From Moniliella sp. 'wahieum' (Eukaryota > Basidiomycota > Moniliellomycetes > Moniliellales > Moniliellaceae): a DNA stretch of 64,000 nt. Location of the stretch: assembly GCA_003971905.1 (NCBI GenBank), contig RSEE01000018.1, positions 186,001 to 250,000 of the forward strand, written 5' to 3'. Shown piece by piece: positions 24,350 through 35,184 of this stretch. The first letter of the stretch is position 1. Each line of letters begins with the position of its first letter. The notes beneath the pieces were generated by a model that made no database searches, was not told the origin of the DNA, and was given only the letters and a program-made list of their open reading frames with translations. A program made the position numbers and the translations under genes.

Positions 24350-26143
24350 TCAAACCAGCAACTGGGTCTTGCTTAGCTGCTGCCGCATCTTCTCCACCGG
24401 CGTCGGGCTCGTACGGGCCACAGTGACGGCCCGCAAACGGGGAGCTAACAGCTCCTCCAACTCGGTTGGGTTCACCAACCCGAGCGCTGATGCGCCAAAC
24501 TCCCAGATCATCAACTGGCTGGACTGGGGAGCTAGGCGATCCGGCGCCGAGGGTGCACCACGGAGTTTGCCCAACAAGTAGGCCGACGTGGATGTCAAAA
24601 CCGCTTGTCCGGACCAGTCCTGGTGAGCAGCCATGGCATTCACTACCGGGCGCATTTGCATCTCGTACGCGGTCTTGGTGCCGTGCTCGAGCTCAGCCCC
24701 TGCCCAAAGGTCCCACACCCGAACAGGTCGGCCCGCGTTGAGGGACAGCAGGAACGGGGCAGTTTGCGTGACCCAGAGAGCACGCGACGAGTTCAACTGC
24801 ACCCTACTTCCGAGTTGCGGAGAAGGCCCATGGAAGCTCCGACCAGAGCCTTTGCCCGTACTTTTACGCGCAGAAGGAAGCACAAGCACCGTTGCTGTCC
24901 CCTCCAGGGACGAGGGCAGAAGAACCAGCGCTTTTCCGGAGGACAGGGCAAGTGTGGTCCCGTCTTTCGATGTGGAAGATCATTTTCTTGTTCATATTCA
25001 TGTTAGCCCCTCATCATCAATCCAGACAACGACGGAAGCACGTACTTTTCCAATTACATCCGTGGCAGAGGCAGTCACGGGCTCGAGGTCGCTTCGCGCA
25101 GCGTGGCTGGGCCTCCCTGTTGCAAGGGTGGGACTGGGTCCAGACGAATCTCCAGGACAGGCGCCCTTCCAAGGCATGGCCCAAACGCCACTTTTCTTGG
25201 CTGGTAGACAGGTCGATCGCAACCACGTCGCCAGGGATGGAGACGAACACGGACTTGCCGTCAAAGTGAAAAGTGAGCAAATGCGCCCGAGACTGTTTCT
25301 TGCACGTCGGAGGGCAACGGTGTAACCGAAACCAAGGTTTGCGTGTCTGGGTTGACCAAAGCGACTGTGCCGTCACGGCGAAGAATAGCGAGCACTCCCT
25401 CGGCGAAAGAAAGGGGAAGATGATCGTCAAGGAGTCCACGATCGGAACCAGCAATTGTTGCTGTTCACCTGGCCTACCCGCACATAGTGCCCCGCTCAGG
25501 AGCACGCTTCCATACGTCAATGTAGCTTTCAAACGTAGACACACATCTGTTTGCAGAGGCCGGGCATGCCATTTGTTAGTTTCAGAGAAGGTAAAAACAA
25601 AGGGAAACAACAAGTCTACGCACCATTCGCTGAGCAAAAATGTACTCGTCTTGAACCAGCACGGCAAGGGTCTGAGAGCCTACAGGCGCTGGGAGGCCCC
25701 AAAGGAACTGGCCCCAATGGCCTGGCCGGAGATCAAGGGCCCACAGTGTGCCTGCACGATTGCGGACGATGGCAAGGCCGTAGGAAGAATGCTGACTTGG
25801 GTCTCACTCTGGCTGGTGCGCTGCATCAGCGCATCGTACTCTTCCGCGGTCACGGATGGGTGGGCGTTGCCCTTGGTGGGAAGAAGTGAAAGCACAGGAT
25901 AGGCAAGAGGGCCATCCGCTGCCCAAACGCTTCTTGCGTCGCCACATACCGCTGGACCAACTCATGCCAGCTTTGCACCGAGGCATACACCCCCGATTCG
26001 TCGGCAAGAGAGGCGAGGGCATCGGCCAAGGTGGGGCCGTGCAGGCCAAGGGACGCGGCAACATCGGCCCAGTCCGAACGGGCAGCCGAATGGGGGCTGC
26101 AAAGGGCCGCCTGGGCGAGTTGGAGGGACGCCTTGAAGGACAT
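24350..26143 (-). CDS. Unrecognised protein with beta-propeller-like repeats
   Basis: Starts MSFKASLQLAQAALCSPHSA with a helical N-terminal region (WADVAASLGLHGPTLADALA), about 90 bp below a TATA box at 26231-26240. The middle and C-terminal parts show repeated short beta-type phrases typical of WD40 or PQQ-like propellers: ILRRDGTVALVNPDTQTLVS, FDGKSVFVSIPGDVVAIDLS with STSQEKWRLG, and APFLLSLNAGRPVRVWDLWA. The last part, PTELEELLAPRLRAVTVA, looks helical and ends in TGA at 24350. An intron at 25547-25623 (GTGCGT, branch CTAAC, AACAG) is likely. Several frame changes occur, one near 25890 and one near 25265 in short homopolymers. About 560 residues. I cannot name a family: a nucleoporin, a trafficking-complex subunit or another propeller scaffold would all fit. 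The propeller reading is a pattern impression. Confidence 0.45.
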
Positions 26144-27180
26144 GGTAGCACAGAGGTGTATGGGAGGGAGAGGTGGGCGCGTCTATCGCGGTAAGTGGGG
26201 GAATGCATGTATGGTTCGTCGGGGGTTGCATATATATATGACTGTGTTGCATGTTCACCACCGGTGCATGCGCCCCAGCATGCTAATCCCAGTCCCCATC
26301 GCCGCCGGGACTTCCACGGAGACGGGACTCGGTGGGAAGGACCAAGAGGAGCGTAGATGTTGGTGTTGGGCGCGGCGGGCAACCGTCGTGGGGGCGAGTG
26401 GGCGGGAGGGGCCCGGGGATGTGCGGCGCGGTCAGCGCGGCGGAGCAGCGCAGTCTGGGGCGCAGCGCTGCGCAGTCTGCACTGGCGCACTGTCACAGAC
26501 AGGACTAACGTTCAAACGTTCAAATTCCCATTGCTTGGCATGGGCGGAACGGAGACTGGAAGCTGGGGCGGCGGGGCGGAATGTGCCGCCGAGGAGAGCT
26601 GGGGGGGTTTCCACCTTGATTTACCTTGGTTACAGCGCCGCGCTCGCCGGCCTGCAGTGCGGCGGCTGCGCTCGACCGTCTCCCAGCCGTCTGCCGTGCG
26701 CATGCCCGACGTCTTCCTGCCACACGACGATACGCGGGCTTGTCGTATGAAGGCAATGCAAACCTGTGGCGGCGTCAGCACTTGGGGAAAGAAGCATGAA
26801 GCGCGATGCTTGAAGGCGGTATGGTCTAACGGTTCTCTTTCAACCCTTTATGCATCCTACACACCACAGAACTACCCCAGTGTTTCCTATCCTCGGTTCC
26901 AGGACAGTGCCGATCTCGATGCTTGAGAGGATAATGCATAATAAGGCACACGCACCTTGCACGATAGATCGGTTTCTTATCGAATGCGACAAGAATTAGG
27001 TCTGCAGCGGTGTGTTTGCATCTTGTATGAATTTGTAGTTTTGGCGGTCAGGAGCTTGGCAATTGCGCTTACGTGTAGATTGATCGCGAGGTGGTATTGG
27101 CCGGCCAGCGAGCAAAGATTTGGGCAATAGATAAAATCCACCGCAAAGCAATAACAAACACAATAGGGGAACAAAGACCG
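26144..27180. other. Spacer with promoter of the beta-propeller-like gene
   Basis: Contains a TATA box (26231-26240) and a palindromic AACGTTCAAACGTTCAAA motif (26507-26524). Open frames on the plus strand here lack recognisable domains. The right part is the 3' flank of ATM1. Confidence 0.5.
26231..26240 (-). promoter_or_regulatory. TATA box
   Basis: An alternating TATATATAT run lies about 90 bp upstream of the ATG at 26143 on the minus strand, a normal TATA-to-ATG distance for a fungal gene with a short leader. Confidence 0.55.
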
Positions 27181-29496
27181 TCAAGCTTCAAGCCCGTCGC
27201 TTCTCCAACTGCTTTTCAATGATTTCGCCCTCAACCTGACGCTCTTCTTCGCAGCGTTTCTCCTCCTTTCCTCTGAGTCCTTAACGTCCTCTTCGATACC
27301 CACCTCGTGCTGCGAGGTCCAGAGCGACGAGTAGAGCCCCCCGGAGGCAAGAAGCTGATCATGTGTGCCCTGCTCCAGCACGGTGCCATCCTTAAGGACA
27401 AAGGTAATATCGGCATCCGCGATCGTCTTGAGCCGATGGGCAACAAAGAGCGAGGTACGCCGCTGGGTCAACAATGTTTGTCGGATGGAGCGCATCAACT
27501 CTGCCTCAGTTTGACTGTCGAGCGCAGAGGTGGCCTCGTCAAAGAAGAGGATTTCGGGATTTTTAAGCAACAAGCGGGCAATTGCCAAACGTTGTTTCTC
27601 GCCTCCTGAGATCATCAGGCCTCGTTCGCCCACTTGGGTCTCGTACCTTTCCGGAAGCTTTTGCACAATCTCATCCAGTTTGGCCCGACGAGAAGCATCG
27701 ATAACTTCCTCGTCCGATGCTTCAAGACGGCCATAGCGGATGTTGTGCATAATGTCGTCATGGAACAAGGGTGTATCTTGGGGCACCACACCAATCGCAC
27801 GGCGGATCGAGGCTTGACTCACTTCGCGAATGTCCTGCCCATCAATCGTGATCCGACCCGACTGGGGTTCGTAGAATCGGAAGAGAAGTCGGAAAATGGT
27901 TGACTTTCCACAACCCGAGGGCCCAACAAAGGCCACCTTGCTCCCTGCAGGAATGGTAAACGAAGCGCCCTTGAAGATGGGTCGTTCGGGGTGGTAGCCA
28001 AACCAAACGTTTTCAAACTTAATCTCCCCGCGGGTCACTTGAAGTGGTGGCGCATTCGGAGGGTCGACCACATTAACGCGGACGCTTTCCAAGTTGAAGA
28101 GGGTCTCCATGTCAATCAGCGACTGGCGCAGCTCACGATACACGGAACCCAAAAAGTTGAGTGGCAGGCTGAGCTGGAAAACAAGCTGGTTGACCATGAC
28201 CAGGTCCCCAACGGTCATTGTGCCAGCCAATACTCCTTGGGCAGCCAAGAGCATCATAACAGTCAAACTCGTGCTAAAGATGATGTTCTGCCCCGAATTG
28301 AGCCCGCGAGCGAGGTGGCGACCTTGACGCTGCTCTTCTCATAGTCCTTCAGCGCAGCATCGTACTTGGCCACCTCGTACGACTCATTGTTAAAGTGTTT
28401 GACCGCCTCGTAGTTGAGTAGACTGTCAACACTAGTTGTCGCAGCCCGGTTGTCGGCCGCATTCGCTTCACGACGGAAGCGAGTACGCCATGCTGTGGTC
28501 TTGATGGTAAACCAAGAGTAGGCAGCCATGGTCAGAGCCGTAACCCCAGCAAACACAGGACCACACTTGTACGTCAAGATGCCGCAAACCATGGTGATCT
28601 CTAGTGCGGTGGGCACAATGTGGAATACGACCGAGGTGAGAAGAAACGAGATGCCCTTGGTGCCACGATCAATGGCGCGAGTCAACCCCCCTGTCTGGCG
28701 GCTCAGGTGCCAGCCCAAGTCGAGCTCGAGTAAATGGCGAAAGACCCCACGGGCCACACGTCGGATGGAACGCTGGGCCACATTTGCAAAGACAGCGTTG
28801 CGCAGCTCTGAAAACACACTGGCTCCGATCCGCGCCATCCCGTATCCCAAAACAGCAGCTCCTACCACAGCAAACACGGTGAGGGGTGGGTTGGGTCGAG
28901 GGGGATGGCGAGCGTGTCATTGAGTTGGTCAATGATCTGTTTAAAAAGAAGGGGACCTGCACATTGAGAAGTTTGCCCCCAATCAGCAAGCCAAGCGCAA
29001 GAAGAACCCTGCGCTTGGTGCTCCAATCGTCTTTGGGCCAGACATGCTGGAGAAGGCGGCGGATGATTTTCCAATCAGACCTGCGCTGTTGCTTGACTGA
29101 CTTGTCCTCCACCTTGGTAATCGCTAGGGGATCGGCGCGTCCATCAGCCACTTTAGAGGGGGGATGCGGAATGGATGGTTGGGGGAGACGTCGAGGCGAA
29201 TCGGGCGACAAGAGGAGGAGGGCAAGGAGGGAGCAAGGGACGAAGGTCGCCTGGGTCCCAACAGCCTCCAGCTGGACACGGGGGGAGAAGCAGGGCCGAA
29301 CCGGGCGGAGGAGAGCGTTGGCCGCCGACACAGCGTGAGGCGCACAGGCAGCCCCCTGTTCACAGAGTGCGGCAAGTGCGGCAAGGGAGGCACGCGCATG
29401 CTCCGGGGTGCGGCCCAGAAAAAAAAACGGAGATGCACAAGAGGTGGTGGAGGCGAAGGCCAATACTGCGGAGGGCAGCCACGCGACGAGACACAT
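27181..29496 (-). CDS. ATM1: Mitochondrial ABC exporter, ATM1 type
   Basis: Half-size ABC transporter of the mitochondrial inner membrane that exports a glutathione-linked sulfur/iron-sulfur intermediate for cytosolic Fe-S protein assembly. The N-terminus is rich in Ala, Arg and Ser as a targeting sequence; the exact start among several ATGs is uncertain. Then [50 protein letters not shown], the membrane region ([72 protein letters not shown]) and the nucleotide-binding domain: Walker [10 protein letters not shown] (about 27905-27930), signature [10 protein letters not shown], Walker [16 protein letters not shown]-loop [13 protein letters not shown]. All catalytic residues are present. About 700 residues, normal length. 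Frame changes: a T run on the sense strand (plus A run 28943-28947), a G run near 28300, one near 28885 and one near the C-terminus, where the TGA may instead be at 27188. None lies at a splice-like site. A TTCAAGCTTC motif overlaps the stop. Confidence 0.94.
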
Positions 29497-30235
29497 CCTA
29501 TCAGGTCGGGGGGCAGTGCCTCTCCGAGATCTGAATCTCGAAGCGGCTCAGCGCTCGGCGATGACGAAGAGGCGCATCATGCATCATCGATCATGCATCA
29601 TCCAGCAGGCAGGGTGTATTTGTGGGCCTAGGCTAAAGTTTGACGTTTCCACACTGAAATCCTGCACCCTGCATATATCACCAGCAACTTTCAGCATCAT
29701 CAGATGGTCATCATCACAGTTGATGATCGATGAGTACTGAGTCAGGCTGCCATCATCGATAGCCAGCGCGCTTAGATAGGTCTGCTGCGGGGTAATCTGT
29801 TCTGGACGTACTCTACTAGGACTCCATCGACCAGGGCTGCCCAGCCGTAGTTGTAGTCGCCCATGGTAGCGTCCGGCATCTCATACACGCAGTGCATGCT
29901 GCTCAACGGCACTACCCAGCACCTGACTGCCCTGCGTCACAGATGCGTGTAGGAGACCGTTCGCGCAGCTCACCGTAGGGTAGTATATATAATCTCTCGT
30001 CGAGGGGGTCCCCCGGCTGAGGGATGTATTGTGGTAGAAGGCTTACGAAAGAAAACCACAGTGTGTGTATGGGAGGCGCATATGCGTTACATCCAAACCA
30101 TACACTCTGCCGGCATCATTAACAAATGAGGTTTATTTTTGGATCCAGTCCAGTGGAAGGGGAGGGCATGGTATTGGTCGTGAACCGGATATTTGCTTTC
30201 CCAACTCATACAGAGAAGGGGCTTGTCCATCCGCC
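29497..30235. other. Spacer, no gene seen
   Basis: Upstream of ATM1 and downstream of the ThrRS gene. It contains GCATCATCGATCATGCATC-type palindromic simple sequence (29570-29605 and 29700-29755) and a TATATATAATC run near 29983. No open frame is convincing. Confidence 0.5.
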
Positions 30236-32938
30236 TCACCAGTGGTTCGCATCCAACGTCTCGAACAGTCCACGCAGTTCGGCCAGGGGATGGGGCCCAT
30301 GTTCTGTTCCAGCCGGGGCCGACGGGGCAGATCCGGGCTGGTATCCTGCTCGGCCTGCTGCGAAGCTTGCGCATAGTCCCCGCGAATCCGCAGGGACACC
30401 GTTTCGGTCCGCGCTTCGTTTTCTCCACAATCACGGCAAAGTTGACGCGGTTGCCATGGGCACGACGGACCATTTGCTCAAGCTGTCGCCCGATTTGTCC
30501 AGTTCAACATGGAAGACTTGGTTGGGACGGGGAGGCATGTTGCGTATTGAGCCAGGTTGCCGGTACTGCCACCACTACTAGAAGTAGAGCGTTCGGTTCG
30601 TAGTCGGTTGGCCAACGCAGGACCAAGCGCGAGGTAGTCCCGCACAATTGTGCATATTGGTCAATCTCTTCCGTATCCGACACAGGCAGCACAGCCGCTT
30701 GCCGTGGCGACAGCCAAAAGGCCCAGCGGCCGCGTGTGTGTTCGATCAGGATGGCCAAGAAACGCTCAACAGAGCCTAGGATGGCACGTGTGCACCATCA
30801 CAGGGCGGGTGCTGCCTTGGGGCGAGGCAGGGTCCAGGTACCGCAAGTCAAACCGCTGGGGAAGTTGAAAGTCGAGCTGAATCGTAGCCGTTTGGTGCTT
30901 CCTGCCGGCTGCATCCATCAGACGGCAGTCAATCTTGGGCCCATAGAATGCCCCGTCGCCTGGGTTGATCGTCCAGGGGGTTCCGCTGGCGTCCATAGCC
31001 GACCGTAGCGCCTCTTCTGCCTTGTCCCACTCCTCCACCTCACCCAAGAATTGAGGCGGACGGGTGGACAACACAAGTTCGATCTGCGTTGCCGGATCAA
31101 AGCCGAATCCACGGTACGCCGAGGCGAGCATGCGCAACATTGTCTGGATCCTCCTCAACTTGGTCGGGACGGCAAAACACATGCGCATCATCTTGATGGA
31201 AGCGTCGGACACGGGTCAAGCCACTGAGCGAGCCACTGCTCTCGTTCCGATGCAGGGGCGCAAACTCAGCCATTCGTACCGGCAGCTCACGGTACGACCG
31301 TTCCCGACTGGCAAAAACAACGCAATGCCCAGGGCAGTTCATCGGCTTGAGCCCGAATTGATTCTCGCTGTCGAGAAAGGCATCCGCAGGCTCCGAATGG
31401 GAGTGAGCCGGGCAACAGTCTCGGTCAGGAAGGGGTGCAGGGGCACGACGAAGAAGGCGCTCCGCTTGCTCCTGCGCCTCACGGAAACCTTGGGCTTGGA
31501 ACATATCGTCGCGATAGTTGTCCCAATGGCCCGAGCGTTTCCACAATGCCGAACGAAACAGCTGCGGAGTCTGTACCTCGTGGTACCCAAACACATCGTA
31601 CAGGTCTCGCACCACTCGCTCCATCTTGCGCGCCACCCGCAAGCCATGCGGAAGCATAAACGCCGATCCCGGCGAGAGAGAATGGGTGGTCTCGTTTGAC
31701 AGAAACAGGTCTTGCTCCCGCCCGATCACGCGATGATCCATCTGGGCGGCCTCCTTGACCTGCGCCTCGTATAACTTGAGTTGCTTTTCGTCGGGGAAAG
31801 CGACACCTCGAATGCGCATCATGCGCTGAGGGATTTGGGCTGCGCCTGCCTCTTCACTGGCGCCTTCCACCCCAGTCTCTGTGGGCCGGAGCGTCAGCGA
31901 CTCGGGAAGCCACGTGATCGTAGACCACTGAGGCGTGGTGAGGGCTTTAAAGTACCCAGTGCTGGGAAGAAGAGGGAGCTCGTCAACCAACCGAATGTCC
32001 AAATACCTTCGTTCTCTCCCTGGATCTCCACCACATCAACGGCTGCACCAGGCTCCAGAGCCCGCAGCCATTCGGCCTTGAATACATTGGCCCACCCATC
32101 AAAGAGAGGCAAAGCGTCCGCGGCCGTCATGCGACGCAAGCCAAGTGGTGTATCAGATGCGACAATCTGCTGAAATTTGGCATGGACCATGTGGAGATCT
32201 TGGGAAGTAAAAGTGCTGCTCGGGTGAGCAGCGTGGTGGAGTAACAGTTGGGTGACCGAGCTGATCGCATCGCGCGCGTGCGTAGGCATCGAGGGTGCTG
32301 GCTCGTTCGGGTGCGACCCTCGGACAAAATCGTAGCTAAAACCTGCTCCGCCATGTACGTGCTCTGACAGCAACGGCGCAACACCCAGCACAACATCGGG
32401 CAGCGCATCCTGCACAGCCGCGCCGAATACGTACCCAGCCGATCGCCAAAACGCAGCCAGACCACGCAGCTGGCCCTGCGCCCAGCTCGAAGGATCCTGG
32501 GCCAAGCGAGCAGCTTGGAGAGGGTCAGGAAGCGTCCAAAAGTGCACATTGTCCCCGCGTACGGGCTCGGTCCAGGGAAGCAGTTGGCCCTCGGCATCGG
32601 TGGCGATGGGATAGCGCTGCCACGCCTTGGGGATTCGTTCTGGAGGGGAGGACAGGTGAGTGGGGTTAGGGGGAATGGGGGAGGTCGGAGCAGGGGGGGC
32701 GCAGAAGAGACGCACGCTGGAGCAGGGTGAGGGGTGTTGCGTCGGCGGACGCTACAGGGATAAGGAGGGGCTTGGATGCCGGCGTGGGTTGCTTAGCGCT
32801 GGGAGTAGCCGCAGCGGCGAAGGCGCGGGCGGCGGCAGGTGGAAGGCATGGGGGGGCGTGGAGAGGCGGTGGAGAAGGGGGGCAGGGCGCGCTGACGCGC
32901 CAGACGGCATCCCTGGCGGACACTGAGCGCAGCAGCAC
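30236..32938 (-). CDS. Threonyl-tRNA synthetase, probably mitochondrial
   Basis: Class II enzyme charging tRNA-Thr. Exon 1 starts [16 protein letters not shown], Arg/Ala/Ser-rich and free of acidic residues apart from one Asp, as in a mitochondrial presequence. The intron (32640-32715, 76 bp, GTGCGT...CCAG) leads to [18 protein letters not shown]. Next is an N2-type editing-like domain with [13 protein letters not shown] and [11 protein letters not shown] (about 32300-32500). The catalytic core follows: [83 protein letters not shown] with [12 protein letters not shown], and the motif-3 region ending [20 protein letters not shown]. The anticodon-binding domain ([20 protein letters not shown] onward) ends [16 protein letters not shown] and TGA at 30236. 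A TGS domain is absent, as in mitochondrial forms. The editing-site His residues are not conserved (see findings). About 860 residues with at least six frame changes. Targeting is inferred from the N-terminus. Confidence 0.92.
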
Positions 32939-35184
32939 GCGACATGGCAGGCATGGTGGTTTTGCCTAGGCATGCTATGCGCTCCGTTTTCCTGGCAGCC
33001 ATGACTTCATGAGCACTCACATTGAACGTTCAGTTGAACATTGAATGGACAGGGCAGCTTCGTCTTTGGCTGCGCTGAAATTGAAATCAGCATCCTCATT
33101 CAATTTTCATCATGGCCCATCCGTAACTTTTGGTACAGACGGCGCACTCATCCACGGATACCCTCGCTTGGCCACATAATTCATTGCGTTCAAAATGCCC
33201 TTCAAAATGTCTCGAAAACCACCGCGTAAAATATGATCGAGACGAATGCCCTATTAGCAATCTGACACCGTGGGCTATTAGTACTATCTGGATTCGAGCA
33301 GATCTGAGCCTCACAGAGCTCTCAGAACTCACAGTCTGTGAACATATGAGAGCCCTCGAACATCCCTGGGTCACCGGCTTGTCACTATGACCACTGGCTC
33401 CTGCTCCACTCGGCTATGCAGGAACGGAGAGGCTGAAGCTTGAAGTCAAGCTTGAAGCTCTGGAGCGTATTGGACAGTAGCGTTGACGCGGGCGTTGGTG
33501 TAGAAAGAAGCAGAGGGGAGGGTGTTGAGCCACCTGGTGGTTCTGGTGTGCCTTGGTCAAAAGTCTCCTTTCTCAGTCCCTCTTCCTCTCAGGCGTAGGA
33601 GTTCCGTTGTTTTCTCGCTTCTCTCGGGTTTCTTTTTCCGCGGCCTGGCCCTTGGTGGCGACTGGCGGCTTGATGCTTGATGTCTCACTCTGCGGGTGAT
33701 GTTGGTTGACGTTGACTTTGAATTTTAGGCCCCCGCCACTCCCACCGCTAGTGCGATTGCATCAGCCTCGCGGATCATCAGGACTCCCGTCGGTGTCGTT
33801 AGAGGGAACCTGAAGGAAAAAGATTACTAGCCTCTTCCGCTGATCGTTTCAGAGCAGAAGCGAAGCATGAAACTTGAAGCTTGACGCGATCAAGTCGATC
33901 TCTGTTTTGTGTGGCAGGGGCTCGGTGGCCGGCACATGATTTGCAGAATGTAAAAATGTCTAGGACCGGAGGATTGGAGGCCGGATGGCACATAATGGCA
34001 CTGGCCTGGATCGGCACGGCGGCAGAGTGGCAAGAGGGGCAGCAGAGTTACTAGTGACTAGTGACGCGTGACAAGGCCGGATGACACTGGTGCGACGTGT
34101 GTAGAAGAAGACGACGGCGATCATTAATCGATAATCAGCGGTTCAGCGCTGAGCGGTTGAAGCTTGAAATTCCTGAAACTTGAAGCTTAAAGGCGCTGAA
34201 GCTCGGCATCAGCAGCAGACAGCAGCGCCCAGTCGGTGCTTGAGGCTTGTAACATGTAATCGGTCATCTACGGCCCATCGCCAGCAGCCGTGCTGCGAAC
34301 ACAGAGGGCAGCGCGGGGCCAAGAACGGCCAAGCGAGGGGCGGAGGGGAGTGTTGGTAGCGGGTGTACTTTAAGCGAAAAAGGGTGCACCAGGGTGCTCC
34401 ATGCTGTCTAGCTTGGCATGGCCTGTGGCGTGGCATGCGCAGTACGTAGCATGATGCATCAAGCGTCAATATGCAATGTTCAACGTTCAACGTTCATGCA
34501 TCATGATGCATGATTATCGAGTGCATGACGCGTGACGGAGGGCCACCAATCGCCCACACGCCGTCTGCCCCGGGCGCATTCGGCTCGGCTGGCCCGTCTC
34601 AAATCCGGCCGTTGTCCGTGCGTGTCCCCGCAGTCCATCGGCCATCGCACATACGCGGTGCATATCCATCTCCCATCCCGCCTTCTGGCCTGCCCACCCG
34701 GCCTAAGCGAAGCGATGCGTGAAGCTTGAAGCTCGAGCAAACCGTGACAGGAGACGAGACACTGGCAAGCTGCTCCGTGGTTCGGCAGCATCCCACATCA
34801 CAAGCATCACACATTGCATAACACGCGTCACACGTCACTGAACACACCTCACGCGTCACGCGTCTCTCGGCACGCGTCACGGCATTTTGCCTGGCTGGCT
34901 GGCTTAGCCGCTCGGCTTGCAAGTGCCGCGTCCAGACCTGCACACCCGCCCTTCCCCCGCACCCCTCCCTTGTTCTTGCGTTTTCTTCCTCTCCTTCTCC
35001 TCCTTCTTCGCTACCTCCTCCCCTCCTCGTTCTCCGTCCCGCCGTGGCGCGCATTCGACTTGCCTGCACATCGCGTCCGCTTCTTCACCTCGCCAGTCCA
35101 CCGACCCACCCCGCACCGCACGCGTCTCAGCTGGGTGGGACTACCTGCACCTTGTTGCAACGCCCTCTCGACAGCGCCTCGGCC
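32939..35184. other. Divergent spacer with repeats
   Basis: Lies between the ThrRS start (minus) and the long disordered-protein gene (plus). It contains the motif ATTGAACGTTCAGTTGAAC (33021-33047) about 85 bp upstream of the ThrRS ATG, AATGTTCAACGTTCAACGTTC (34476-34496), several TTGAAGCTTG/TTCAAGCTTC copies (33437-33460, 33870, 34158-34190, 34721), a CACTAGT-type copy (34050-34065) and a run of CACGCGTCAC-type units (34820-34885). No gene is seen. Confidence 0.55.
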
